From Lichina pygmaea (Eukaryota > Ascomycota > Lichinomycetes > Lichinales > Lichinaceae): 64,000 nt of DNA. The notes under the pieces are model-generated. The model worked only from the letters and a program-made list of their open reading frames with translations, searched no databases and was not told the DNA's origin. A program made the position numbers and the translations under genes. The DNA is taken from positions 4,092,001 to 4,156,000 of the forward strand of contig OY730172.1 in assembly GCA_963422465.1 (NCBI GenBank), given 5' to 3'. Positions 11,642-22,100 of this stretch are shown piece by piece. Numbering within the stretch: the first letter of the stretch is position 1; each line of letters begins with the position of its first letter.

Positions 11642-12538
11642 TGAGGCCAGATTTCCCGCCGCGGCGGCTGTGATTGTGTGCGATGGTGAGCCTGCCACTG
11701 GGGACGCGGCAAGCCCCGAAGAGGTGTCGAGCGTGCCGAGGTATGCCGAGGTATGCCGAGAAGCAGCTCCAGTGGCCGGAAGTAAACGGTCGAAGTGTTA
11801 ATCCCAGCTGAGGAAGTGAACGTGTCCATGACACTGGTGCCCGAGAGACGTCATGTCACGAGACACGTTCCAAGTCCATCCGAGCAAAGACAGCATGATT
11901 TGATTTCGTGCCGCAGCCCGTACGGTAGTGGCCCGAGTGCTACAACGTCGTGCTCTCGACGTATTGGTAGATCGGTTGCCGGCGTGACGATCAGCCAGAA
12001 GAACTCATTCTCCGAGCGCCGTCGAGGATCACGGACAGGACACCTGAGATTGATTTCTGAGATACTCAATTGATCGTATCAATTCTGAGGAAGCATCATC
12101 CCGCCTATCGTGCTTACCGGTACCGTACGTGCTGCAAGCTCGGTCGTCGTTTCCGAACCGGCGCTCAAGGCAGAGTGCGTTCCGGCAGGGAAGCTGCCCA
12201 CTCGTGGAGGATCAGTACGATACCGGTATGTGATCATCGTCTTGCGTGCCCTCGAGGTCGTACACACACGGACGTGGGAGTTCCACCAAGTTGTCGCGCT
12301 GCCCACAGCGCAGCACGGTGGCAGCCTCAGTCACTCCGGTCAGGGGGATACGCTTACGCCAAGACCAAACTCTGCTCTGCAGGATCTACGCCATAGTCGC
12401 GCGTCTTCGCACGTCTAGCAGACCTCTTTTGGATCGATGTGCTCAAAGTACTATCGACGTGATATTATTTTCGATATACAAAACCCATCAGCCCTGATGG
12501 TAGATGTTGTTCAGGGGTATAGACGTGTCCTGCTCTGA
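11642..12538. other. Intergenic gap, RING gene to ABC-like gene
   Basis: This gap holds the promoter of the RING gene and the 3' flank of the next minus-strand gene. A 10-bp duplication (CGAGGTATGC) is at about 11738-11758. Short open frames on both strands show no recognisable domain. Confidence 0.5.
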
Positions 12539-14298
12539 CTACGCGTAGAAATAGTACAGAGGCCGCTTCGTCACCTTTTGCCAATTCTTCACGTAATCAT
12601 CCTCGACTGCTGAGCCGGGCAGCGGGGAACCGTTGAAGCGTCGTAGGGGGCCGTAGAACCATGTGAACAGCGGGCGATTCTCTCTGGGCACCCCTTCCAA
12701 CGGTGGCCACGACCAGCGCATCCCTGGTAGGAGCATCCAGTCCGTCGTAAACTGAGTCGACTCGTTCGGAGTCGGAACGAGGTAGATCACGCTTTGTCGT
12801 GGCTCGAGGAGAAGCGTCGACAGCACCCGCAGCGCGTCAAGCCTCCATTGCTGCCCCTTCAACACGCGTTGGCCAGAATTGGCCTTGAGCGGGTCTGCCG
12901 AGCCGACGAGAAAGCGCTCGCACTTGCTATGTAGAGCTTGACCCATGTGCCTGAAAGGCTCTCTCAGGACGAGGATGTCAGGCTTCTTGAGTACGACGCG
13001 CAGGAAGAGCACGGCCGCCTGCGCTTCGAGCGAGACGTCTCCGAACCGGGTCTCATCGGCCCAATCGAGGTCGGTGGAGATGAGGTCTCGGACACGCAGC
13101 TCTTGCTGTCCGCCCCGCGGGAGCCTCTTCCTGCCTACCTTGCCGGAAGGCACGTCTTCGCCGCTTTCGTGCTTCTCGCCTTCGAAAACGCCCGAGCCTG
13201 GCCGATGAAGATGCGACTGGAACCAGCGAAGAATTGTATTGACTTGCACGTCCCGTTCGTAGTTCATCATGGCCGTTCCAAGGAAGGTGTCGGCCCAAGC
13301 AGACTCTAGCGACTGACGGATGCTTAGAGATCGAGGGAACGAGTCGTACATCTCGGGCGAGACATATCCAACGCGCTGCCGAAGCGCTTCAACCGTGATA
13401 GCCTCCGGGTCGTCTGATCGGGGGCCAACTCGACGACCGAAAAAGCGAAGGGGCATGGATGACAGATCCGGGCTTTCGGCCGCCAGGATGGACGTCATCC
13501 TTGCCAGGCTGGCATCTAGCGGAGATCACGCTTAAGCACACCAGAACGCCAAATCTGTTGGGGGAAAATCCGAGAAATACCATGGTCTGTGAATATCCCC
13601 CACCGTTCCCCTCGCCGGACGCTCCACCGGAGCGGGCTCTGAGGTACTGCTTCAGGCTCTGGAAGCCGTCTAGAGTTTCTTCTTTTGGAGACTGGTCCAG
13701 GGAGGGGCTTCAGTTCTACGCCGTCCATTTCGAGGACGAAAGCGCCGAGATCCACGGTGGGAGGCTCGTTGGGAGTGGTCTCAGCCGGATGCCGTTGTCT
13801 CTGCGCCGTCTTGAGCTCAGAGAAGGCGACAAGGGATTCTTGCCGGCGCGAGTCGAGCTCCTGTCGATACATGGAATAATCTGGCGTGGGCTCTGCTAGG
13901 CGCAAGATCCTCAAGCACTTCCAATGCCGACAACCGCGGTTGTACCGTGCTTTGGCCTCGACAAGTTCGGCGGCCACTGTCTTGCGTACAGTAGAAAACT
14001 CTGAGTTGGGTTGAGAGATCAATCTCGGGGCCTTTCTCTTGGCACAAGAACGCTTGCGTAGCGGTGGTTTTCCAGGACTTGAAACCGCCTTGGACGGTGC
14101 CTTGCCGCTCACGGGATTCTTCGGAGGACGACCTCGACGTCGCGGAGCCGCAGAGATGTCGGAATGTGGGCGAAGTTGATAGCTGGTCCAAATGCTCTGG
14201 TTCGAGGCTTGAGGCCTGAGGGAAGGCGTCCTGGCCGCGTGCCATATCCGACGCAAGGATATTGACGGCGGTTGGAGTAACGCAACTGTATCTGACAT
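12539..14298 (-). CDS. ABC-type ATPase relative with degenerate motifs, probably mitochondrial
   Basis: Exons 13581-14298 and 12539-13515 (65-nt intron) give 564 residues in one frame. The N-terminus is basic and Ser/Arg-rich (SISLRRIWHAARTPSLRP) like a mitochondrial presequence, and an AT-hook-like RRRGRPPKNP follows. The second half looks like an ABC nucleotide-binding domain: SPLRWSVRRGERWGIF matches the strand before a P-loop; FGDVSLEAQAAVLFLRVVL sits at the signature/Walker B approach; and KKPDILVLREPFRHMGQAL matches LLLLDEPFxGMD. However, the P-loop glycine and lysine are absent (TDHDASLARMTS), the signature lacks LSGGQ, and the Walker B aspartate is arginine. It resembles the YDR061W-type fungal ABC proteins without membrane domains. 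ATP hydrolysis is doubtful; function unknown. Confidence 0.6.
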
Positions 14299-15438
14299 TG
14301 CCAATGATTAGCACGTTGCATGGCCATCACACAAAGCTACCATCATATTTTGCTTGCCCGTTGATCGATTGCATCCCGAGGAAGGGCGCATCACCCGGAT
14401 ATCCTCCGCTCAATCCTGGCGTTTGGAGCTGGAAGCAAATCTCGAAGGTCGTGGAGATCCAACTACGAGTAAACGTCGGAGACATCTGATAATACGGTAC
14501 AATTTACTAATGAATGTTATAAGTTGATGCTCTACGGAACGTACGAAGAACAGACACCTCGGATTACTAAGAGTACCAAATCAACGGCAATAGGTTACTC
14601 CGTTCCGGGACTCTTCCACGTGGGGCCGCACCTTGACGTAATCGGGAAGCCGACACCTGCGAGAGCTCCAGAGCCAAGCACGTCAAGCAACGCCGCAGTC
14701 GTCGAGAGTGGAATGACCTTGACAACCGAGCATGATTCCACACCTACAACCCTCTCGACCAAAGGTCTTCCCATCCTTTCTCGTCTCGACTATAAGATCC
14801 AGTATACCGGTACCGTAGCTACAACGGAGTCTGGGCTGACACCATGAGCGATAGATCTCTCGACCCGACCCCTCGATGCCTCTCAACCAGCAGCACAGCC
14901 GGCCAGAGAGTTTCGTGCGTGGTCAGCAGGCGTCGCAATTGAAAGAGCAGCCTCGGAGTCCCGGCTCGCTTGAGTCAGAGGCTCGCAGCATGCCCTCGAG
15001 ATCGGTGCAGCAGCCAAAGCGACATCTGAATCTGGCCGCTCATCAACGGCAACAACAAGCGTCTCAAGTTGGGTGTCATGATCCGGCAGTTCGCCATCCA
15101 GTGTTCTTTACCGATAGATTCCGTCGATCGTTGTCCCAACCAGCTGGAGTGGCATCGAATCCCGTAGCCCAGGGATATATTTGGGGGCCGTTCAGGACCA
15201 AGTTGGAGGACCAAGCCAAACTCTGAGGAGTCAACACGCTATAAATGTCGTTGTTTCAGGGTTGAGTAGTACAATGCCAAACATCAATCGCAGAGTGACC
15301 CATGTCATCCCTGCGACCGTGCGAGTTCATCTCTTAGAGACATCTGCCACGCCAGCCGAGAAGGGAGGGGGAGAGGGAGATGACGGTGTCGCTTTGATGT
15401 AGGATATGGGTCATCATTCGTCGTCCGCCCATGCACGC
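14299..15438. other. Intergenic gap, ABC-like gene to R-SNARE gene
   Basis: Plus-strand open frames at 14524-14847 and 14876-15226 are rich in Ser, Thr and Gln, have no recognisable domain, and are treated as chance. The gap should hold the promoter of the ABC-like gene and the 3' end of the SNARE gene. Confidence 0.4.
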
Positions 15439-16365
15439 TCATCGGCTCGATCCAACACAACGAGACCAGCCTACAAGGAGACGTTAGAGACTCGGAGAGA
15501 CTCCGGCTCCCGGGACAGCTCACCAGGAAGGCCGCAAGCGAAACCGATGAAGAGATACAAGAGAAATATGACGACCAGTATCAAGAGAGCCATCAGCTAA
15601 GAGCGCATCTCTCGTCAGCTGCGTGTCGATGGCCATCGTCATCCGAGCCGACACAAACCTTGACGTTCTTCCACCACATCTGCCTGCGCAAGGCCCGACT
15701 CCTGTATCGGAACTCGTGCGCGCTACCGCCGAGACGATCTGTCTTATCGACGAGCAGGTCGATCCGCTCGCCTCGCTCGAGCACTCGCTCGATGTTCTCC
15801 GTCATGATGCCCCGCACATTCTCGATCTCGCCCTGTGCTCGGCTGATGGCGTCTGCTCTGCCCTCTTCCGTGGTCCCGTACTCGACCATCAGGGTCTTGA
15901 GCTCGCCGTTGAAGTTCGCGGCGCCGTACGGGGGCACGCTCTGGAAGTCCGTCGAGCGCGGATCGTAGGTCGAGAGGAATCGTTTGCGGATCTCGCACAG
16001 GTAGCCAAAGGGGACCCTCCGCCCTAGGTCCGAGCGTGCGACGACCAGGTAGGTGAGACCGCCCGCCGAAGGATCGCCATCCGGGTGGTCCGACGGCGCA
16101 TCGGCGACGTAGTGCACGAAGTTCTGGTTGTGCGTGTAGGTGAGCTTCTCCGGGCGCTCGTGCCGGATCTTGGGAAGGATTATAGACGCGAGGCTGGACG
16201 CTCCTGACGCAGGCGAGGTCGTGTGTTCGGTCAAGATGGTGGAGCGGAAGGCGATGCAGGAGCTGGCGGCATCGAACAGGTGAGCAGCAGTGGTGCAACC
16301 GCAAGCAGTACCGCCAGAGACATGACTCACTACAGTAACGGCGACGCGGACGATGAGGACGCCAT
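15439..16365 (-). CDS. R-SNARE of the VAMP7/Nyv1 longin family
   Basis: This vesicle or vacuole R-SNARE should act in fusion with Q-SNARE partners. Four exons, 16331-16365, 15659-16262, 15524-15596 and 15439-15470, give 247 residues. The order is: short N-terminus MASSSSASPLLYSCIAFRST and longin domain (LTYTHNQNFVHYVADAP, GGLTYLVVARSDLGRRVPFG, ELKTLMVEYGTTEEG); SNARE helix (IMTENIERVLERGERIDLLV, DKTDRLGGSAHEFRYRSRAL, RRQMWWKNVK) with an arginine at the zero layer; a single C-terminal TM segment LMALLILVVIFLLYLFIGF; and a short lumenal end ACGLPGWSRCVGSSR. The terminal GLPxWxxCV and the spliced MASSSS start are typical of Pezizomycotina members, so this gene is one of the better lineage markers here. 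All three introns (68, 62 and 53 nt) have GT..AG ends and keep frame. Confidence 0.9.
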
Positions 16366-17327
16366 TTTCAAATTCCTGGAGGTGGTGCTTCTTGTCGATG
16401 GGAGAATCCGGTCAAGGAAGGCCTTGTCCTCGCAATGGCACGTCACCCCGGTCGACAAAAAGACAAGAATCGCGAGTAATGGTCGCTTTAAAAACTCATG
16501 ACCCAGTCGGTGCAGCTGAAACTCGCGGAAAAATGTTATAGATTTTGATAATGTTCAATTCAACTGATGAATCCCTCTTATCCTCACTACTGGGTGCCTG
16601 TTTCGGTAACGCTACTGTACGTACGTATTATTGCGAGCCGTACCACATTTGAGCACTAAAGTACTTCCGAACGTATGTACATAATGATCGAACGGGGATG
16701 AGATACCTTCGTACTGAGGCTGCTGTCAGAAGTTGTTGGTCGGTCGTTGCTGTGAGATTCCGCAGGTTTGGTCATGGCTTTTGTGCCCCGTTTTCCCCTA
16801 ATGCTCTGCTAACCACATCCTGAGGTGCAGTATGTACGTACGTATGTACGGAGTACGAGGTACGAGATCAGTGCGGACAAGAGTCGCTACGGAAGTAGTA
16901 CGAGTACTTCGTACATACGTACATACCTTTGACAGCCGCTCATATCTCACCAGAGACCCAAGTAACAGCCGCCAGCCTGACTTCTGTCATTCCTGTGCAC
17001 GACGTCGAAGCTTTGAGATGCCAAAGAGCACCCAACCATTGCACTTCTCTGTGTGTGGTGTGTTATCCCAGTGGCTCATGAGTGGCATCATCTGATGACG
17101 ATGTGTAGAATATCACTAATACAGATCTATTGCTCTGTTGGTCAAACAATGTGAAGGGCTCTTTTCCTGGGCTGTCACTCTACATGGCAACTTCCAGAGT
17201 TGTGCCTGAGTGATCAACCGTGAAACTGTCCTTGAAGCTGTTGGCAACTGCTTGCGTCTGGTCAAGCTACGTAGCCATACCAGTATCTCTGGACAAATAG
17301 GCTAAGATAGCCGCAATCAGCACCTGT

Positions 17328-17615
17328 CTACCCAACACACGGACCCAGGCGAGCCGCGAGCTCAACCTCCATGTGGAGAGTGGGGCTGTTCCCTTTCACA
17401 ATAGCTCCTATCATATCAGACCCAGACTGTAAATTATAGTCCCACTGTGGCTCGGCAACCCCCCTCATTTTGCGGAGGACAGCATGTCGAGAATGCCAAC
17501 GTAAGACCTCATTGCTCACTTGATCTGGGTCATCAGGTCTTCCGCAGATAGGATTCATGATCTTCCCATCGAGACCAAATGGATACACGTAGAAGCTGAA
17601 GACTTTGTGATCATT
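17328..17615 (-). pseudogene. C-terminal remnant of a fungal HNH-nuclease (HNH_2-type) protein
   Basis: The translated minus strand reads HKVFSFYVYPFGLDGKIMNP, then VLRWHSRHAVLRKMRGVAEP and GSDMIGAIVKG, ending EVELAARLGPCVG. From memory this is the C-terminal part of the large, lineage-expanded fungal family with an HNH_2 domain, whose members end with a WHxRxxVLxxMRGxGEP and GSDMIGEI block. Only this last exon is clear, preceded by a plausible splice acceptor. No convincing N-terminal part or HNH core was found upstream, so it looks like a broken or isolated fragment. Function of the family in fungi is largely unknown. Confidence 0.5.
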
Positions 17616-18429
17616 CTATATACTTAGTACAGACATTGTATGGATTGGGAAGGAAACAACATCCGTCTGGGTTCACTGATATGCGGTTGCCGATACGCAA
17701 GTGCGAAGATAGCAGAGCTACCGGTACAGGGTCACGACACAAGTCTGAAGAAGCTCCCATATGATTATCACTTCAGATGATTGTGTGCGGACAATGGTCG
17801 AACGTGAGCAATCAGTTGACTGCTACTGTCATCCATCTGACCACCTACGACCATCTACAAGTACGTTACATACATACGTAGTTAGTAAGCAAGAACCGAC
17901 TCGACGCAGGTACGGAGGTCTCTAGCGAGGAAGTTAAGCTGATCAGGTGACTGCCCGGTGACGTGAGATCGGAGGGGCTGACTAAGTCGACAAACGAGCA
18001 CAAACTCGTCACGTAGAGTACTTGCCTTGCGCCCTGTACTCCGTACTTACGTAACGTACGGAACTGGCCGGAAGACATCTCGTGGGGCCGTGGTGGCCAC
18101 CAGGGTCTTAGGAAGTTTTTTTTTTTGTTTTGATTTGATTCTTACACTGATTCGGCTGTTAAGCCATGCAGAACTTCTTGAAGGAATTTTTGTCTCTGGT
18201 AGACTTGACTCAGGAACCTCACGTATTTACCGTACACCCCGTGGTTTGTAGTGTACGTACTGTGGGAAAACCCCAAACCCTGTAGGGGAAATAGGAAAAC
18301 CACAGTAATGAGGGTTTGTGGATCTTGACGGATATTGGGTGAGCTATTTCTTCAGGGCTTTCATACATCTTGCGAGGAGTACATCTTAGACAAGTTCTAT
18401 GAATCTCGGGGGTTTTTTGTGGCAGAATG

Positions 18430-18512
18430 TGGGGTGGGTCAGATTTGAACTGACGACTAGTTTAGTCAGGTTCTCCAGGCCTGACACCACTAGTTCCGGG
18501 TCATGGGTGCCA
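18430..18512 (-). tRNA. tRNA-Ser(GGA)-like sequence, probably a relic
   Basis: On the minus strand there is a T-arm GTCAG-TTCAAAT-CTGAC, a T-loop that also fits a Pol III B box, and an anticodon stem-loop CAGGC-CTGGAGA-ACCTG whose loop would read GGA (Ser). A longish variable arm and a D-arm-like segment containing CTAGTGG are also seen. The 3' acceptor strand CCACCCC has no matching 5' strand at the proper distance. It is therefore more likely a tRNA-derived relic or SINE head than a working gene. Confidence 0.3.
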
Positions 18513-19190
18513 CGTAGTGGGAAACTCTCACCAGCTTCCTCTTAGGAAGTTAGGAGTACGAAGTACAGAACGTACTCGTAGGGGCAATTGGTTGACTTGA
18601 CACCTCAGTTCATGATCTCGACACCCCTAGAGATCGTCCGTCAGTTGGTATTCGTACTCGCTGTCATCTTCGTTGTCGCCCTGGTCGAGGTGTTGTCCTC
18701 GGGTGCCCTGTTGATGACCGGTTTGGTCACGCGACTAGGCGGCTAACAGCCTTAATTCTAGGCAAGGATATTACGGCAGGGCTACGTACGTATGTGCGTA
18801 CGTAATTATTGGAGCACGTTTAGGTGCCAGGGTGGGGCGGGGGAGGGGCGCGGGGGGGGGGGGGGGGGGGGGTGGTGGGGGTGGGGTCTTGTTGTTGGCA
18901 TAAAACTGGGGCCCGCCCTCACTCCCTTGTACATGCGTACTTCCGTCCGTGAGTACTCGTATGTGCGTATGTACTGTAGTTCTGTAGCTGATGGCACACC
19001 ACGGGGGTTTTTTTCCTCCACAGCTGGACATGTGTTTGGTTGGATATTAGATCCCAATCCTTTTTGAAGAGCTCTCCACCGCAGCATCACCGTCGGTGAG
19101 CATTGTCCACGCCTGGCATCAGTTCTCAAGAGTTAGAGAGGGAAACGGGAGATCAGTGATCCAAACTCGGTCCTCGGAACGGACAGGACC

Positions 19191-22100
19191 ATGTCGCACG
19201 ACCACGAGTCGAGCAATGGTCTGGGCTCATCTTTACCGACGCCGTCCACTCAATTGGCAGAGATGGCCTTACAAGAGCATGGTGGAGAACCCGAAAGGAA
19301 TCCGGAACATGACAGAGGCCATGAACAGAGACGATCCAGAGCTCTTCTACATCTGCCCGTCACGCCCCCGACGGCGGACACAGCTGCTCCAGAGGTGATG
19401 TGTCTAGAACTACAAGACGGGGAGGTGTTCCAGGGCTACAGCTTTGGGAGTCCCCGGAGCGTTGCCGGCGAGCTTGTCTTTCAGACCGGCATGGTGGGAT
19501 ATCCAGAATCCCTTACGGACCCATCCTACCGCGGGCAGATCCTGGTCATGACCTTTCCCCTCGTAGGAAACTACGGGGTACCTTCGATGGATGTGCACGA
19601 TGAGCTGCTACGAGATCTGACCGCCTACTTCGAGGCGCCAGAGGTACATGTCGCTGGACTGGTGACGGCCTCGTACGCCGGTGAAGATTATTCGCACTTC
19701 CTCGCTGAGTCCTCGCTGGGTGCTTGGCTCCGGAGGAAGGGCGTTCCGGCGATGTACGGCGTCGACACCAGGGCCATAACGAAGCTGATACGAGAAGAAG
19801 GCTCGATGCTTGGACGGCTGTTGCTGCAACGGAAGGGAGAGCGGATCGAGTCCATGGGCCAGCCGCGCGCATCCGAGCACGACGTCGAGGGCCTCCGAGA
19901 TCTGTGGAGGAACCAGTTTCATCAGGTCGGGTGGCATGATCCGAACAGGTGCAACCTGGTGAAAGAAGGTAAGGGACCACCGACTGGGGATCTGTGCCGA
20001 CGCGACATCTTGCTGGTCTGATGTCGACGTCGGGTAGTCTCGGTCAAGGAGCCACGTCTGTTTACCCCCAGGCCGTCGACCGTCGTCAGGCACCCGACTG
20101 GCCGGCCGGCCCGGATCCTATGCGTCGACCTTGGCCTGAAGCTGAACCAGCTGCGCTGCCTTCTCTCACGCGGGGTCGAGGTCTACGTCGTGCCCTGGGA
20201 CTACGATTTCCCTCGGCTGGCAGGGAGAGAGTACGACGGCTTGTTTGTATCCAACGGCCCTGGCGATCCGTCGCTTCTCTCGCACACGGTCCGAAATATC
20301 GCCCAGGCCGTAGAGGATGCTAAAACCCCGATCTTTGGCATCTGCCTCGGACATCAATTGCTGTCTCGCGCTGCGGGCGCCAAGACGACCAAGATGCGCT
20401 TTGGCAACCGCGGCGTCAACATACCGTGCACCGATCTCCAATCGGGTCGGTGCTACATCACCTCGCAGAATCATGGCTATGCCGTCGGGGCCTCCAGCCT
20501 GGCCCGACCCTGGGAGGAACTCTTCGTGAACGCCAACGACGGTAGCAACGAGGGCATCCGTCATGTCGGTCGACCGTTCTTCAGCGTCCAGTTCCATCCC
20601 GAGTCGAGGCCTGGCCCAAAGGACACCGAGTTCTTGTTCGACGTCTTCATCAAGGCCATCTCGGACGGCCTTGCTTTCCCGGACGCTCTGACCCGGCCCG
20701 TAAGCTTACCGGGCGGAGAGGCCCGGGAGAACCAGCGGCTTCACCCGAGGATCCCCGTCAAGAAGGTCCTGGTCCTCGGAAGCGGTGGGCTCAGCATCGG
20801 CCAGGCCGGAGAGTTTGACTACTCCGGCAGCCAGGTGATCAAGGCGCTGAAGGAGGAGGGCATCTACACCATCCTCATAAACCCGAACGTCGCCACGGTC
20901 CAGACCTCCAAAGGCCTCGCAGACAAGGTGTACTTCTTGCCGGTGACGGCCGAGTTCGTACGCAAGGTCATCTCGCACGAGCGGCCAGATGGCATCTACG
21001 TCACCTTCGGCGGTCAGACGGCGTTGCAGGTGGGGATCCAGCTGAAGGATGAGTTCCCGGTCCTGGGCGTGCGCGTCCTGGGAACGCCGATCGAGGCCAT
21101 CGTCAAGACCGAGGATCGCGAGCTCTTCGCACGGGAGATGGAGTCGATCGGGGAGAAGTGCGCCAAGTCGGCCTCGGCCACGTCGATCGAGGAGGCGAAG
21201 AGGGTCGTCAAGGACATTGGCTTCCCCGTCATAGTACGGGCTGCCTACGCGCTCGGTGGCCTCGGCAGCGGCTTCGCCGAGGACGAGGAGCAGCTGCTGG
21301 AGCTGTGCGACAAGGCCTTCGCCGCCAGCCCGCAGGTCCTGATAGAGAGAAGCATGAAGGGATGGAAGGAGATCGAGTACGAGGTGGTGCGGGACGCTCG
21401 CGACAACTGCATCACCGTGTGCAACATGGAGAACTTTGATCCGCTCGGGATCCACACGGGCGATTCGATCGTCGTCGCCCCCTCCCAGACGCTCTCGGAC
21501 GAGGACTACCAGATGCTGCGGACGACGGCGCTCAACGTGATCAGGCACCTTGGCATCGTCGGCGAGTGTAACATCCAGTACGCCCTGAATCCCTTTTCCA
21601 CCGAGTACTGCATCATCGAGGTCAACGCCCGGCTGTCGCGCTCTTCGGCCCTCGCGTCCAAGGCGACCGGTTATCCGTTGGCCTTCGTCGCCGGGAAGCT
21701 GGGCCTCGGCATCCCGCTGAACGAGCTGTCCAACTCGGTCACCAAGGTCACTTGCGCCTGCTTCGAACCGTCTCTCGACTACATCACCGTCAAGATCCCT
21801 CGGTGGGACCTGAAGAAGTTCACTCGAGTCTCGACCGCGCTCAGCTCCTCGATGAAGAGCGTCGGCGAGGTCATGAGCATCGGCCGCACCTTCGAGGAGG
21901 CCATCCAGAAGGCCATCCGGGCCATCGACTTCCACAACCTCGGCTTCAACGAGACCAACGCGCTTCTTTCCATCGACGCCGAGCTTCAGACCCCTTCCGA
22001 CCAGCGCCTCTTCGCGATCGCCAACGCCATGCGCTCGGGCTACTCCGTCGACACCATCTGGCAGATGACGCGTATAGACAAGTGGTTCCTCAAGAAGCTG

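Larger units (their letters stand above)
16366..19190. other. 2.8-kb divergent intergenic gap
   Basis: This gap separates the R-SNARE start (-) and the CPSase-ATCase start (+). It is dense in GTAC words (for example 16612-16680, 16830-16930, 17860-17885, 18030-18065). It contains the HNH remnant, the tRNA-Ser-like sequence and an 18-base G tract near 18852-18871. Apart from those, no coding region is supported. Confidence 0.55.
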
